From assembly GCA_963674475.2 (NCBI GenBank), contig CAXXFQ010000017.1, positions 248,001 to 312,000 of the forward strand: a DNA stretch of 64,000 nucleotides, written 5' to 3'. The stretch's first letter is position 1, and every line of letters starts with the position of its first letter. Position numbers and translations under genes: made by a program. Shown here piece by piece: positions 1 to 8,277 of this stretch. Under the pieces are notes generated by a model. It was not told where the DNA came from, ran no database searches, and saw nothing but the letters and a program-made list of their open reading frames with translations. Source of the stretch: CAXXFQ01 sp963674475. Its GTDB lineage: Bacteria; Planctomycetota; Planctomycetia; Pirellulales; Thermoguttaceae.

Positions 1-707
1 GCCAAGGCCGGTTCCCAGGATGCCTTTTTGATAAAGCCGACAAGTGCGCCCGGCCGTGAGGCCTCTTGACGGGGGACCATCAGCAGGAAAAGCCCCAAGA
101 CGCCGACGACCATGACGGCGCCGACCGGCCCTTTGGCCAAGACTGCCACGCCGACCGCCGCGTAGATCAAGGCGAACTGCCACCACCGACGCGGCAGGAA
201 ATCGCGCGGGGCGAATTTTTCCGACGATTTGGCTTCGGCATGACGTGTCCCCCCGGCGACTACCACGGCAATCGCAAAAGTAATCGCGAAGGTCAACGCC
301 GCATCGACCGTCGCCGCGCGGGCCGACACGGTGAAAATCAAGGAGGTTAGCGTGATGATTCCGGCCCAAAATCCGACCTCGGCCCGATAGAGCCAACGGC
401 CCAGATGGTACGTTGTCAATCCGGTGGCGATGGCGAAAAAGACCGAAGGGACCCGGACGGCGAACTCGGTCGCGCCGAACACGGCGGTCCCCAACATCAT
501 GCACCAGAACATCAGCGGCGGCTTTTCGGGAAACAGCTCCCCGTTGAACCAGGGGGTGACCCAATCGCCCCGCTCGACCATTTCGCGGGCACAGGTCGCG
601 TACAGCGCTTCGTCCATGTCGAATAGACGGGCACCGCCGAGGTTGGTCATATAGACGATCAGCCCGACCAAAATGATCCAAAGCTGGTGTCGAAGCTGCT
701 GCCGCAT
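1..707 (-). CDS. ArnT/PMT-like GT-C family glycosyltransferase, 3' end beyond window
   Basis: Reads leftward from an ATG at 705-707 and stays open to the window edge, so about 235 residues are visible and the C-terminus is missing. The N-terminus is a hydrophobic helix (about residues 8-22) followed by FDMDEALYA at 29-37, the acidic first-loop motif of GT-C glycosyltransferases such as ArnT and the dolichyl-phosphate-mannose mannosyltransferase family, then PEKPPLMFW at 60-68 and a later LAKGP segment, with several further membrane helices. In this family the enzyme moves a sugar from a polyprenyl-phosphate carrier to an acceptor on the outer face of the cytoplasmic membrane. Donor and acceptor cannot be told from the sequence. 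The family call is solid; the specificity is unknown. Confidence 0.8.
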   Translation of the reverse strand, partial: MRQQLRHQLWIILVGLIVYMTNLGGARLFDMDEALYATCAREMVERGDWVTPWFNGELFPEKPPLMFWCMMLGTAVFGATEFAVRVPSVFFAIATGLTTYHLGRWLYRAEVGFWAGIITLTSLIFTVSARAATVDAALTFAITFAIAVVVAGGTRHAEAKSSEKFAPRDFLPRRWWQFALIYAAVGVAVLAKGPVGAVMVVGVLGLFLLMVPRQEASRPGALVGFIKKASWEPAL

Positions 708-969
708 GGGGGCGATTCCTTTCGCCGTCGAATAAGAGCCGAATAAAAACCGAGAATTCCAGCGGGTAATGTATCAGAACGATTCGGCACGAACAACGGC
801 AGTTTCGCCGGACGCGGTGGTTTCGGTAGATTGGGCGGAAAGGGCGGTTTTCTTTTGTCTGCTAGGCCGTCCCTTTTTGTTGTTTTCCAATTGGTAAAAA
901 TCGCACTTTCTTAGACGCGATTTGGCTTTGTTCTTGAAGGAAGGAGCGTTTTTGCTGGTCTAGCGTCAA

Positions 970-1010
970 GAAAAAAAGAGCGATGGCCTCCGGCCATCGC
1001 CTGTGTTTTT
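970..1010. terminator. Intrinsic terminator (H1 of element copy A)
   Basis: Perfect 9-bp stem, gcgatggcc (980-988) with ggccatcgc (992-1000), loop of 3. An A-run at about 970-977 and a T-run at 1006-1010 flank it, so it could stop transcription in both directions; the leftward phosphofructokinase transcript is the likely client. Confidence 0.75.
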
Positions 1011-1092
1011 AATTAGGGGAAACATTTTGAAAATTGTTTCCCCTAGGACCCCTTCAAAAACTTTTTGGACCGGGATTGCTGCGCAATCCCTC
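970..1092 (-). repeat. Three-hairpin intergenic element, copy A (with terminator)
   Basis: First of three related spacers (others at 18990-19111 and 19271-19398). Read in the direction of the phosphofructokinase gene that ends at 1109, it has hairpin H3 (GGGATTGC/GCAATCCC, about 1072-1090), the linear core TCAAAAACTTTTTGGA (1054-1069), hairpin H2 (ggggaaaca/tgtttcccc, about 1017-1044) and hairpin H1 (gcgatggcc/ggccatcgc, 980-1000) followed by an A-rich run on the plus strand, which is a U-run in the transcript. H1 should act as the intrinsic terminator of the gene at 1109-2455. Confidence 0.8.
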
Positions 1093-1108
1093 TCTTTGTT
1101 TTTCTGTT

Positions 1109-2455
1109 TTAAAATTTCGCTGGTTGGCCTGTCGCTTCTAGGACCAACGGCCAAAGCGTTCCTTCAATCTCCAGCCGCTTGTGCTTCGACGTGACCATCT
1201 CCATCGGGACGTGAATGAACCGGTCGTTCCAATAACAAACGACCAACCCGGTCTTCCCGGCCATCGCCGCGTGGACGGCCCGACGGGCGTACTGGTCGCA
1301 GAGGACCCGGTCTTCCGAGTTGGCCGGGGCGCTGCGGATGTAGTAGCTCGGGTCGATGTACTTGACCGCGATCGGGAGCGACCGGCTTTGGAAGTGGTCG
1401 AGGATCTTTTGCTTCAAGAACGGGCCGATGTCTTGGTGAAGTGAATTGCCGGAGGCGTCTTTGCCGGTAGCCTTTTTCTCGAACAGATTTTGTCCGGCTC
1501 CTTCGGCCACGACGACCAGGGCGTGACGCCGTGCTTCGAGCCGACGCTGGAGGGCGGCTAAAAAGCCGGTTGGACCGTCAAGATTGAATGGCACTTCGGG
1601 GACGAGCGTGAAATTGACTTCCTGGCTGGCTAGCGTTGCCATCGCCGCGATGAAACCGGCGTCACGTCCCATTACCTTGACCAGCCCAACCCCGTTTCTC
1701 GCTCCGTGGGCCTCGACGTGGGCGCCGCGGAGTACCCGCTCGGCCCCTTCGACCGCCGTCATGAAACCGAACGTCGATTGACAATAGGCGATATCGTTGT
1801 CGATCGTTTTGGGAATGCCGATAATCGAAATTGGCAGTTGTCTTCGGGTCACTTCTTCGAAGATCTGGTTCGCTCCCCGTTGCGTGCCGTCGCCGCCGAC
1901 ACAGAAGAGGATGTCGATCCCGTTTTCAACCAGAAAGTCGACGATTACGGCCGGGTCCTGAACGCCGCGTGATGAGCCGAGCATCGTCCCGCCTTCTTCG
2001 TGGATGTTTTCGACCAGATCGACGTCCAGCCGGATCGGTGGCAGGCCGACCTTGGGGTTGAGCCCTTCGTAGCCGTACTGAATCCCGAGAACTTCCTTGA
2101 CGCCGTAATTGAAATGGGCATCGACGAAAACCGAGCGAATCACGTTGTTCAGTCCCGGGCAGAGCCCGCCACAGGTAACGATCGCCACGCGGGTCTCGGC
2201 CGGGTTGAAGAAGATCCGTTCCCGCGGTCCGGCTTTCTCGAAAACCAGTTGCGGCCCCTCGGGCATTTCCCCTTCGAAAATATTGGGACTGTAGCGGACT
2301 AACTGGTTCTCGGGTGTGAAGCGAGCCTGTCCGGCACCTCGAACGGTTGTGCGGGCCAACGGAGACGGGTGTTGCGGTTTACCCAAATGGGGAACCGGCA
2401 CGCGATACAGGGTCGATTCGGGTATGGAGATGGGGATGCCGGGTTCGTCAGGCAT
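1109..2455 (-). CDS. ATP-dependent 6-phosphofructokinase, plant-like clade
   Basis: 448 aa, ATG start at 2455. Phosphorylates fructose 6-phosphate at C1, the committed step of glycolysis, in the cytoplasm. The fold markers are clear: GGLCPGLNNV at 96-105 (nucleotide site), GGDGT at 187-191 and PKTIDND at 215-221 (catalytic Asp). The Gly in GGDG is the residue linked to ATP use (PPi enzymes carry Asp there), while the Lys in PKTIDND is the form common in PPi enzymes. This Gly/Lys combination is known from the plant-type and group X phosphofructokinases, which use ATP. An N-terminal extension of about 85 residues before the first beta strand also fits that clade. ATP as donor is inferred from the motif. 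The next gene downstream on the same strand is the glycosyltransferase, separated by a terminator. Confidence 0.9.
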   Translation of the reverse strand: MPDEPGIPISIPESTLYRVPVPHLGKPQHPSPLARTTVRGAGQARFTPENQLVRYSPNIFEGEMPEGPQLVFEKAGPRERIFFNPAETRVAIVTCGGLCPGLNNVIRSVFVDAHFNYGVKEVLGIQYGYEGLNPKVGLPPIRLDVDLVENIHEEGGTMLGSSRGVQDPAVIVDFLVENGIDILFCVGGDGTQRGANQIFEEVTRRQLPISIIGIPKTIDNDIAYCQSTFGFMTAVEGAERVLRGAHVEAHGARNGVGLVKVMGRDAGFIAAMATLASQEVNFTLVPEVPFNLDGPTGFLAALQRRLEARRHALVVVAEGAGQNLFEKKATGKDASGNSLHQDIGPFLKQKILDHFQSRSLPIAVKYIDPSYYIRSAPANSEDRVLCDQYARRAVHAAMAGKTGLVVCYWNDRFIHVPMEMVTSKHKRLEIEGTLWPLVLEATGQPAKF

Positions 2456-2539
2456 GAGCGTCTTCCTTGATCTGGTTTTGGTATCTTAGCTTGTTGGCAA
2501 AGCAGCAGAGGTAACGGTTGATGAAGGGCTGGTCGGAAT

Positions 2540-3340
2540 TTACCCTTTTTTTCGGCAGACCGCAATCCAACCGTTCGCCCGAATCCGTCCGAAAAGCCAC
2601 GGAAAACGCAAGGGGCGGTATTCCTTGGCCGAGAGCGGAAGGAGTCGGGGCGGCTCGAACTGGCTTTGGCCGATCAGTCGAGTCAATTCGGTCTGGGTGA
2701 ACGTGTGAAGGTACATCTTCGGGATGCCGCGGTACGGATAAAATTTGTCGCCCAACTGGCCGCCGCTGCGGTGTAAAAGTTTTTCCCACGCCCGCCCGAC
2801 CAACCAGTGGCGCCCTAGCGGGGTGAAAAGATGGTGCCAAACGCTGTGGACATGGAGGATAAAAAGGCCGCCCGGTTTCAAGATTCGGTAGACGTGGTCC
2901 ATCGCCGTTTGACGGTTTTCCGCGCCGCGGATCATGCCGAGGGTGCTGAACAGGCAGACGGCGTAATCGGCCGCGCCATCGCGAAACGCGTCGAGTTCGA
3001 CCAGATTGGCCTGAACACGGTGGATGGAAAGTTTTTCTTGTCGCGATTTTTCACCGACGACCCGTAGCATCGGGAGGGACAGGTCGACACCGACCGGCGT
3101 GAAACCTCGACGGGCCAACGGAATCAACGCGCGGCCGCTGCCGCAACCCAAGTCGAGCACGACTCCCGGCCGTTCGAAAAAATCTCTTGAGATCGTCTCG
3201 TCGAGTTTGAATAGGGGGTTATTATTAAAGTAATCGTCATAATCGTTCGCGATACTCTCCGAGTGGACGTAATCCCAGACGCCCGCAGGGACGCCGGGCG
3301 GGAGTTGCCACTGGGGCCGAAACGAGGAGGCGGATTTCAT
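2540..3340 (-). CDS. Class I SAM-dependent methyltransferase
   Basis: 266 aa, ATG at 3340. Motif I of the Rossmann-like methyltransferase fold is plain, VLDLGCGSGR at 61-70, followed by an acidic residue at the end of strand 2 (GVDLS, 84-88) and a post-motif region with LKPGGLFILHVHS typical of small-molecule methyltransferases (Methyltransf_11/25 type). The N-terminal stretch with DYDDYFNN is a common cap segment. The substrate cannot be inferred. It ends 84 bp before the phosphofructokinase start on the same strand, so the two may be cotranscribed. Confidence 0.85.
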   Translation of the reverse strand: MKSASSFRPQWQLPPGVPAGVWDYVHSESIANDYDDYFNNNPLFKLDETISRDFFERPGVVLDLGCGSGRALIPLARRGFTPVGVDLSLPMLRVVGEKSRQEKLSIHRVQANLVELDAFRDGAADYAVCLFSTLGMIRGAENRQTAMDHVYRILKPGGLFILHVHSVWHHLFTPLGRHWLVGRAWEKLLHRSGGQLGDKFYPYRGIPKMYLHTFTQTELTRLIGQSQFEPPRLLPLSAKEYRPLRFPWLFGRIRANGWIAVCRKKG

Positions 3341-3562
3341 GCGAGGTCGCTTTCTCTCTTGTGTGGTTTATGTAACGAGTATAACCGTTCTTCCTACGGG
3401 CCGCGACACCCCTGGAAAGGGAGGATGGCCCTGTCGCTCGGACGATTTGCGAGGTACGCTTGAAGAAACAAATACTGATGGAACAACGATTTTGGTCAAA
3501 AGGGGTCCTCGACCGAACGGGGAGCCGGTATCAAAACGTGCGGTTAGGAATCGTTTTCGTTC

Positions 3563-4882
3563 ATGCCAAGACGTAATATCTATATCCTCATTATTGTCAC
3601 CCTGCTGACGTCGGCTTGCTATCTTCGGGCCGACCGGGTGGGGCGAATTCTTGTGCACGCGATGGACGAGATCGAGTGGCGCTATCTTCAAAATGTCGAT
3701 CGCGACGTCCTCTTTCAAGGGGCCGTGCGCGGGATGATCGAGCGGTTGAACGAGAATTACGGAGACGATTTTACCGCCTATATCCCGCCGCGTCAGGAAG
3801 AAGATTTTGAACAGATTCTGTCCCAGAAATATGGCGGGGTCGGAATGCACGTTCGTCTGGCCGACGGGGATCGCGAGGAGGAGGACGGGGCAAAAATCGT
3901 TGTTTTCTATCCGCTGGTTTCCGGGCCGGCCATGAAGGCAGGAGTTCGCGCCGGGGATGAGATTCTGGGGATCGACGATCGAAGTACCCGCGGGATGAAA
4001 CTCGAGGAGGCGATCCGACTACTGCGCGGCCCGATCGGCGAGACCGTGGTGCTCAAGGTGTTGCATCCGGAAGAAACCGAGCCGGTCGAGATCCCGATCG
4101 AGCGGGAACTGATCCAGATGGATACCGTCCTGGGCGATCAGCGGAACGAGGACGGCTCGTGGGATTTCTTCCTCGACGACGAGAAACGGATCGGCTACCT
4201 GCGGATTAACACCTTTTCAGACAATACGCTCGACGAGGTTCGCCGAGCGGTATCGACCCTGGTCAAAAAGAAGATGCAAGGGTTGATCCTTGACCTACGC
4301 AACGATCCGGGCGGTTATCTGGACATGGCGGTCGGGATTTGCGACCTGTTTGTCGACTCCGGACCGATTGTGTCGACCCGTCGTCGCGGCGGTGAAATCG
4401 CCCAGGTTTTTCAGGCAACCGAGGAGGGGACCTATCCCGATTTTCCGATTGCTGTCCTGGTCAATAATCAAAGTGCCAGCGCTAGTGAAATTGTGGCCGC
4501 CTGTCTCCAAGACCACGACCGGGCCGTGATTATCGGTCAACGAACTTTCGGCAAGGGGACGATCCAAGAATTGGTCGAGTTGGAGGGAAATCGGGGACTG
4601 CTTAAATTGACCGCGGCCAGCTATTGGCGTCCCAGCGGCAAGAATATTCACCGCTTCAAGAAGGCGACCGACAAAGATGATTGGGGGGTCCGGCCCGATC
4701 CCGGATTTGAGGTGATCGTCAACGAGGACGAACTGGCCGCCTGGGTGAAGTCTCGACTTAAGCGGGATATCTATGATCCGACTGACCCGGAAAAGCAAGC
4801 CGAGAAACCGCCGCTGGAAGATCGGCAGCTGGACCGGGCCGTCGAGTATATCGAAAAGGCGATCTTAAACCAAAAGCAATAA
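3563..4882 (+). CDS. S41 family C-terminal processing peptidase with PDZ domain
   Basis: 439 aa, ATG at 3563, divergent from the methyltransferase. Residues about 5-20 form a hydrophobic signal or anchor; the LTSAC near residue 19 resembles a lipobox but lacks Leu at -3. A PDZ domain follows (about 85-170, with AGVRAGDEILGID), then the S41 protease core. By analogy with CtpB, the catalytic residues are Ser306 in SASASE, Lys331 in FGKGTIQ and Gln335. Such enzymes cut envelope proteins near their C-termini and act outside the cytoplasmic membrane. Length is normal for the CtpA/CtpB group. Its substrate is unknown. Confidence 0.9.
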   Translation: MPRRNIYILIIVTLLTSACYLRADRVGRILVHAMDEIEWRYLQNVDRDVLFQGAVRGMIERLNENYGDDFTAYIPPRQEEDFEQILSQKYGGVGMHVRLADGDREEEDGAKIVVFYPLVSGPAMKAGVRAGDEILGIDDRSTRGMKLEEAIRLLRGPIGETVVLKVLHPEETEPVEIPIERELIQMDTVLGDQRNEDGSWDFFLDDEKRIGYLRINTFSDNTLDEVRRAVSTLVKKKMQGLILDLRNDPGGYLDMAVGICDLFVDSGPIVSTRRRGGEIAQVFQATEEGTYPDFPIAVLVNNQSASASEIVAACLQDHDRAVIIGQRTFGKGTIQELVELEGNRGLLKLTAASYWRPSGKNIHRFKKATDKDDWGVRPDPGFEVIVNEDELAAWVKSRLKRDIYDPTDPEKQAEKPPLEDRQLDRAVEYIEKAILNQKQ

Positions 4883-4930
4883 CACCGCCACCTTGCTCAC
4901 GGTTAATTTTGTCCTGATCGCTTACAAAAA

Positions 4931-4970
4931 AACAAGCCAAGCGGTTCGTGCTCGGCTTGTTTCTTTTTTT
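4931..4970. terminator. Bidirectional terminator between convergent genes
   Basis: Stem aacaagcc with ggcttgtt (4931-4938 and 4953-4962 region), preceded by an A-run and followed by TTTTTTT at about 4964-4970. It lies between the S41 peptidase (ends 4882) and the leftward small secreted protein (ends 5019) and can serve both. Confidence 0.8.
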
Positions 4971-5018
4971 CGTTTTTCTGTCTGCTTCCGCTTGAGGGAA
5001 GCTTTTGTTCGCGTTTGC

Positions 5019-5300
5019 TTACGGCAATCCCCGACGAATCACATTGCGGACCGGCTGACCGGGGACCCAGACCGGACGATAGTACGCCCGATAGACTGCC
5101 GGAGCCGGAGCGTAATAGGAGGTGGCAGGCGAACAGCAGGGCGAACCGACCACCACCGGCGAGGCGACTTGGTACGTGTAAACGGGCCCAACGGGATAGT
5201 AGCCATACGTCACCGTGTTCGGCGCACACCATCCGGCCGAAGCCGTCGACACAAAACCTAAAAGAAGCAACGCGACCAAGAAAGCTGTCAGACGTTTCAT
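5019..5300 (-). CDS. Small secreted Tyr/Pro/Val-rich protein
   Basis: 93 aa, ATG at 5300. A clear signal peptide (Lys-Arg, then a Leu/Val core, cleavage after ASA at about residue 22) leads into a mature part of some 70 residues dominated by Tyr, Pro, Val and Ala, with VYTYQVASPVVV and SYYAPAPAVYRAYY, one CC pair and a basic end (RNVIRRGLP). I do not recognise a named family; low-complexity exported proteins of this style are common in planctomycetes. It probably sits in the envelope. Coding support comes from the signal peptide and the convergent terminator downstream. Confidence 0.7.
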   Translation of the reverse strand: MKRLTAFLVALLLLGFVSTASAGWCAPNTVTYGYYPVGPVYTYQVASPVVVGSPCCSPATSYYAPAPAVYRAYYRPVWVPGQPVRNVIRRGLP

Positions 5301-5607
5301 CGACCGAATCCTTTTCTATTGGAGAAAAAAATCTTGCAGGAAGAAAGAAACGACCGGGCCGGGTTTTCTCAAAAACCGCGCTTTCTCGAAAATGAAAAAG
5401 CGCAGATCGGGAAAATACCCTGCCGTTTTTTAAGACGTCCTCTCACACTACAAGCCTAGCTTATTTCGGGCGAAAAGGGCTTGAAATCGGTGGTTGCCTG
5501 AGTAAATGTAGTGATTGCGGTGGATAGAGTGTTTAGTTTGGCTTTTCTGATTGGAAATCTACGATAAGCGTCGTTTCTCGGTTTCCCTAAGAGAGGGGGA
5601 AATGGTC

Positions 5608-5636
5608 TTGACTCGGCCCATCGGTAGGACGATACT
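5608..5636 (+). promoter_or_regulatory. Candidate sigma70-type promoter
   Basis: TTGACT at 5608-5613 and GATACT at 5631-5636 with a 17-bp spacer, in the spacer (5301-5855) before the TPR-like membrane protein gene. It would leave a leader of about 210 nt. Nothing else was recognised in this spacer. Based on consensus match only. Confidence 0.4.
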
Positions 5637-5855
5637 TAAACACGAGTTTTTTCTTGCCCGTAGTAAAATCTGGGGGTGTGCGAGCTTTCCAGTTGGATTT
5701 TAAGCCGTCCCTCTATTTTTGGTGAAAAAAACGAGCGAGAACCAAAGAAAAAAGGCCCAAATCGTTCGGGTGTTTTTTCCTCAGGTACAAATATCCCTCG
5801 GTCAGGTCGATTCGATCAAACCCGACTCGGCAAATTATTGAAGGAAATCGACGGT

Positions 5856-6623
5856 ATGAAAAGCGAACGACGTCACGAATTGGAACACAACGAACTGGCC
5901 ATTTGGCTTAAGGATTTTTACGGGAAAGTCGGGCCGTATTCGAATTCGATCCTCAGCGGCGTGTTGATCGGCGTGTTGGTCTTGGCTGCCTTGAGTTTTT
6001 GGCGATATCGGACCGACCAACAATCGACCGAGTCTTGGGACGCCTTTTTCAGCGCCTCGGGTATGCAGGCGGCCGAATTGGAAGATATGGCCGAAGCGTA
6101 CGCCGGGACCGAAGCGGCCGAATGGGCCTTGGTTTTGGCCGGCGATCGATATCGGTTGACCGGATGTCAACAGCTGTTTACCGACAAGGCGGCCGCGACC
6201 CAGGAGTTGGTCAAAGCGACGGAAGCCTACTCGAAGGTTCTCAAGCAGAGTCGGCGACAGGAATTACGCCAACGGGCCGTTTACGGACAGGCGCAAACGG
6301 CCGAGGCCCAGTGCGACTTGGAAAAGGCGACCGAGTATTACAACAAGTTGATCACTAACTGGCCGAAAGGACCTTTTAGCTCTATCGCCCAAGCCCGTTT
6401 GGACGACTTGAATCACCCGATGACCAAGTCGTTTTACGATCAGTTTGCCCAGTACGATCCGAAACCGGCCTTCGTTGAAGAGCCGGGCACCCCCGGTGAA
6501 AAACCGGCTTTTGACGAGGGCACCCTCACCGAACCGAAAGCGGTAACTCCCGAAGCGGCCACTCCCGAAGCGGTAACTGAGGAGAAGGCGGAGACGCAAG
6601 AGGCGGCCAAACCGGCCAAATAA
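5856..6623 (+). CDS. Membrane-anchored TPR-like protein (YfgM/BamD-like architecture)
   Basis: 255 aa from ATG 5856, preceded by AAGGAA at a workable distance; the reading frame is open further upstream but the extra residues look non-coding. A short cytoplasmic N-terminus is followed by one membrane helix (about residues 29-49, SGVLIGVLVLAALSFW) and then an Ala/Glu-rich helical region with tetratricopeptide-like repeats (AVYGQAQTAEAQCDLEKAT, YNKLITNWPKGPF). The last 50 residues are Pro/Glu/Ala/Thr-rich with repeated TPEA units and look disordered. The design, one TM helix then TPR helices, resembles YfgM, a SecYEG/chaperone-linked protein, but homology is not certain. A terminator follows directly. 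Confidence 0.7.
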   Translation: MKSERRHELEHNELAIWLKDFYGKVGPYSNSILSGVLIGVLVLAALSFWRYRTDQQSTESWDAFFSASGMQAAELEDMAEAYAGTEAAEWALVLAGDRYRLTGCQQLFTDKAAATQELVKATEAYSKVLKQSRRQELRQRAVYGQAQTAEAQCDLEKATEYYNKLITNWPKGPFSSIAQARLDDLNHPMTKSFYDQFAQYDPKPAFVEEPGTPGEKPAFDEGTLTEPKAVTPEAATPEAVTEEKAETQEAAKPAK

Positions 6624-6641
6624 CTCGACTCTGTTTAAAAA

Positions 6642-6698
6642 AAATAAAACGGTCCGCCCCACGACGATTCGATTCGCGCGGGACGGGCCGTTTTTTCG
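6642..6698. terminator. Bidirectional terminator
   Basis: Imperfect long stem, aaaacggtccgccccac pairing with gcgggacgggccgtttt across 6646-6694, with an A-run before and TTTTTT after. It lies between the convergent TPR-like gene (ends 6623) and the ceramidase-like gene (ends 6735). Confidence 0.75.
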
Positions 6699-6734
6699 TT
6701 CTTGAAACGAGGAGGTCGATTTCTTCGGGCTGTG

Positions 6735-8141
6735 TTACGGCTTCAACTGTTTTAAAAGCTTGGTGGCTTCTTCGACCAGCTTTTCACCGCCACCGGGTTG
6801 GATTCGACTGTTGACCGTTTCGTAGCTCCCCTCGGAAAAGGCTTTTTTGGTCGGGATATAGCCAGGACACTGGTTGGCCAGTTCGACGACCATGGTTGTT
6901 TCGAAGGGGGAGTTTTTCTTGATCGCCAAACCAAGATCGACGAAGATTTCGCCCGGCAGAGCGACGATTGCCACGTCCGGGCCAAGACGGATCGCTTGGA
7001 CTTCCAAAGCGATATCCTTGGTGCCGCGTATCGAGAGGTCAATCACGGTGCAGGCTTTGACCCGCTCGAGGAATGGCAACCCACCCTGGCGGTCGACCAC
7101 CTTGGGCATGAGCGACTTGGATTCGGCCAATTCTTCTTCGGTGTAGGTTTGAAGCGGCCAGACCACTTTCCCGCTTGCGACGGCCAGTGACGGCTTGAGT
7201 ACTGGAGGCAATTCGGCCAGCGCAGGCGCGACCGTTTCGGCCAGTTTTTTCCCGATATCGGACGCCCTACGACGTTTTTTCGTGGTCACATCGTGATGAT
7301 TGATATCACCACAGGTCCCGATACCGAATGCCGAGACGAAGTCGGAGCCAAAGGCTTGTTTGAGCCCTTCGGCCAGATAGTACGGGTAGTCGGCGCTGTA
7401 CTCGGTCCCGCCGGTCGTATCCAAATGCAAGGCGAAGACGGTCAACGCGCCGAACGGTTTTCGGGTCGCCTGGGAACGGAATAGCAGCAACCCGACTTCG
7501 GGGTCAATCGGTCCGGCCGGTCGAATGATGTTCGGGTTCATCAAGCCCGGGTTGAAGCGGACCGGTCCCTTTTTCATATGGAAGCGACGATTGAACGCGA
7601 GCGTTGTCTCTTCGGCCGTGCCCGCTTGGAGGTCGACCGGTTGAAGGGAGGCGTTTGCCTTTTCGATCGCGGCGACGATTTTTTGAATCAAGTCGGCCGG
7701 GTAGTCGATTTTTTCGAGCGGGTCGGTTCCCTTTTCGGTTATCTGCCGTTGGTGGAGAAAATCACGAATCTCACCGACATAAAGCGGCCCGGTATGGGAG
7801 TGGGTCGCCGCGATAACGATGTGGTCTTTCGGGATTCCCGTTTTTTGCGAAGCTTGCTGACGTGCCGCATCGGAAACATACCCTTGGATTCCGATCAGAT
7901 CGCAAAAAACCAACACGGCCGACACGTCACCCTGTTTGAAGACGATCGCCTTGGCCAACAGGGGGTCGTGTGTTCCAGTCGAAACCCGTTCGTGAAAGTA
8001 GCCGGACATCCGATATGGGATCGGCGGGGTGATGTCGGTGGTCGCGATTCCGACTTCAAGACCAGTGGCAACGGCGAGATCGGCTCCCGTGGCGAAGAAA
8101 ATTCCTAGAATCATAGAGAAAAGAATCGACGATCGTTTCAT
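6735..8141 (-). CDS. Secreted neutral/alkaline ceramidase-like protein, catalytic Ser not conserved
   Basis: 468 aa from ATG 8141; GGAGG lies 5 nt upstream, which favours this ATG (or the adjacent one at 8144) over more distant starts. A signal peptide (KRSSILFSMILGIFF, cleavage near residue 25) precedes a domain like the N-terminal half of neutral ceramidase: DITPP near the start, AATHSHTGP (zinc-binding HxH) and LPGEIFVDLG. In true neutral ceramidases the nucleophile sits in GDVSPN; here the matching segment is CGDINHHD, with Asn in place of Ser, and the C-terminal immunoglobulin-like domain is absent. Similar proteins are common in planctomycetes. It is probably an exported metallohydrolase of unknown substrate rather than a proven ceramidase. 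It follows the capsid cluster on the same strand but a 137-bp gap separates them. Confidence 0.75.
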   Translation of the reverse strand: MKRSSILFSMILGIFFATGADLAVATGLEVGIATTDITPPIPYRMSGYFHERVSTGTHDPLLAKAIVFKQGDVSAVLVFCDLIGIQGYVSDAARQQASQKTGIPKDHIVIAATHSHTGPLYVGEIRDFLHQRQITEKGTDPLEKIDYPADLIQKIVAAIEKANASLQPVDLQAGTAEETTLAFNRRFHMKKGPVRFNPGLMNPNIIRPAGPIDPEVGLLLFRSQATRKPFGALTVFALHLDTTGGTEYSADYPYYLAEGLKQAFGSDFVSAFGIGTCGDINHHDVTTKKRRRASDIGKKLAETVAPALAELPPVLKPSLAVASGKVVWPLQTYTEEELAESKSLMPKVVDRQGGLPFLERVKACTVIDLSIRGTKDIALEVQAIRLGPDVAIVALPGEIFVDLGLAIKKNSPFETTMVVELANQCPGYIPTKKAFSEGSYETVNSRIQPGGGEKLVEEATKLLKQLKP

Positions 8142-8277
8142 CATGACCTCCATAGGTGGTGGGAAAAAGTGGGAAGTTTTTTGAAATGCTTCCCCTGATT
8201 CTACCACAAGGTCATTGCGATTTCGATTGTCGCGTCGCTTGGATACGGAAATTTACTTTTTTGTGACTTATTCATTT

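Noticed and set aside
1003..1194. Rightward open frame of 63 codons with peptide RGNILKIVSPRTPSKTFW, similar to frames at 19316 and 18555-19070
   Set aside because: The similarity is explained by the shared DNA repeat (three-hairpin element); stems vary in a way that preserves base pairing, not the peptide, and there is no ribosome binding site.
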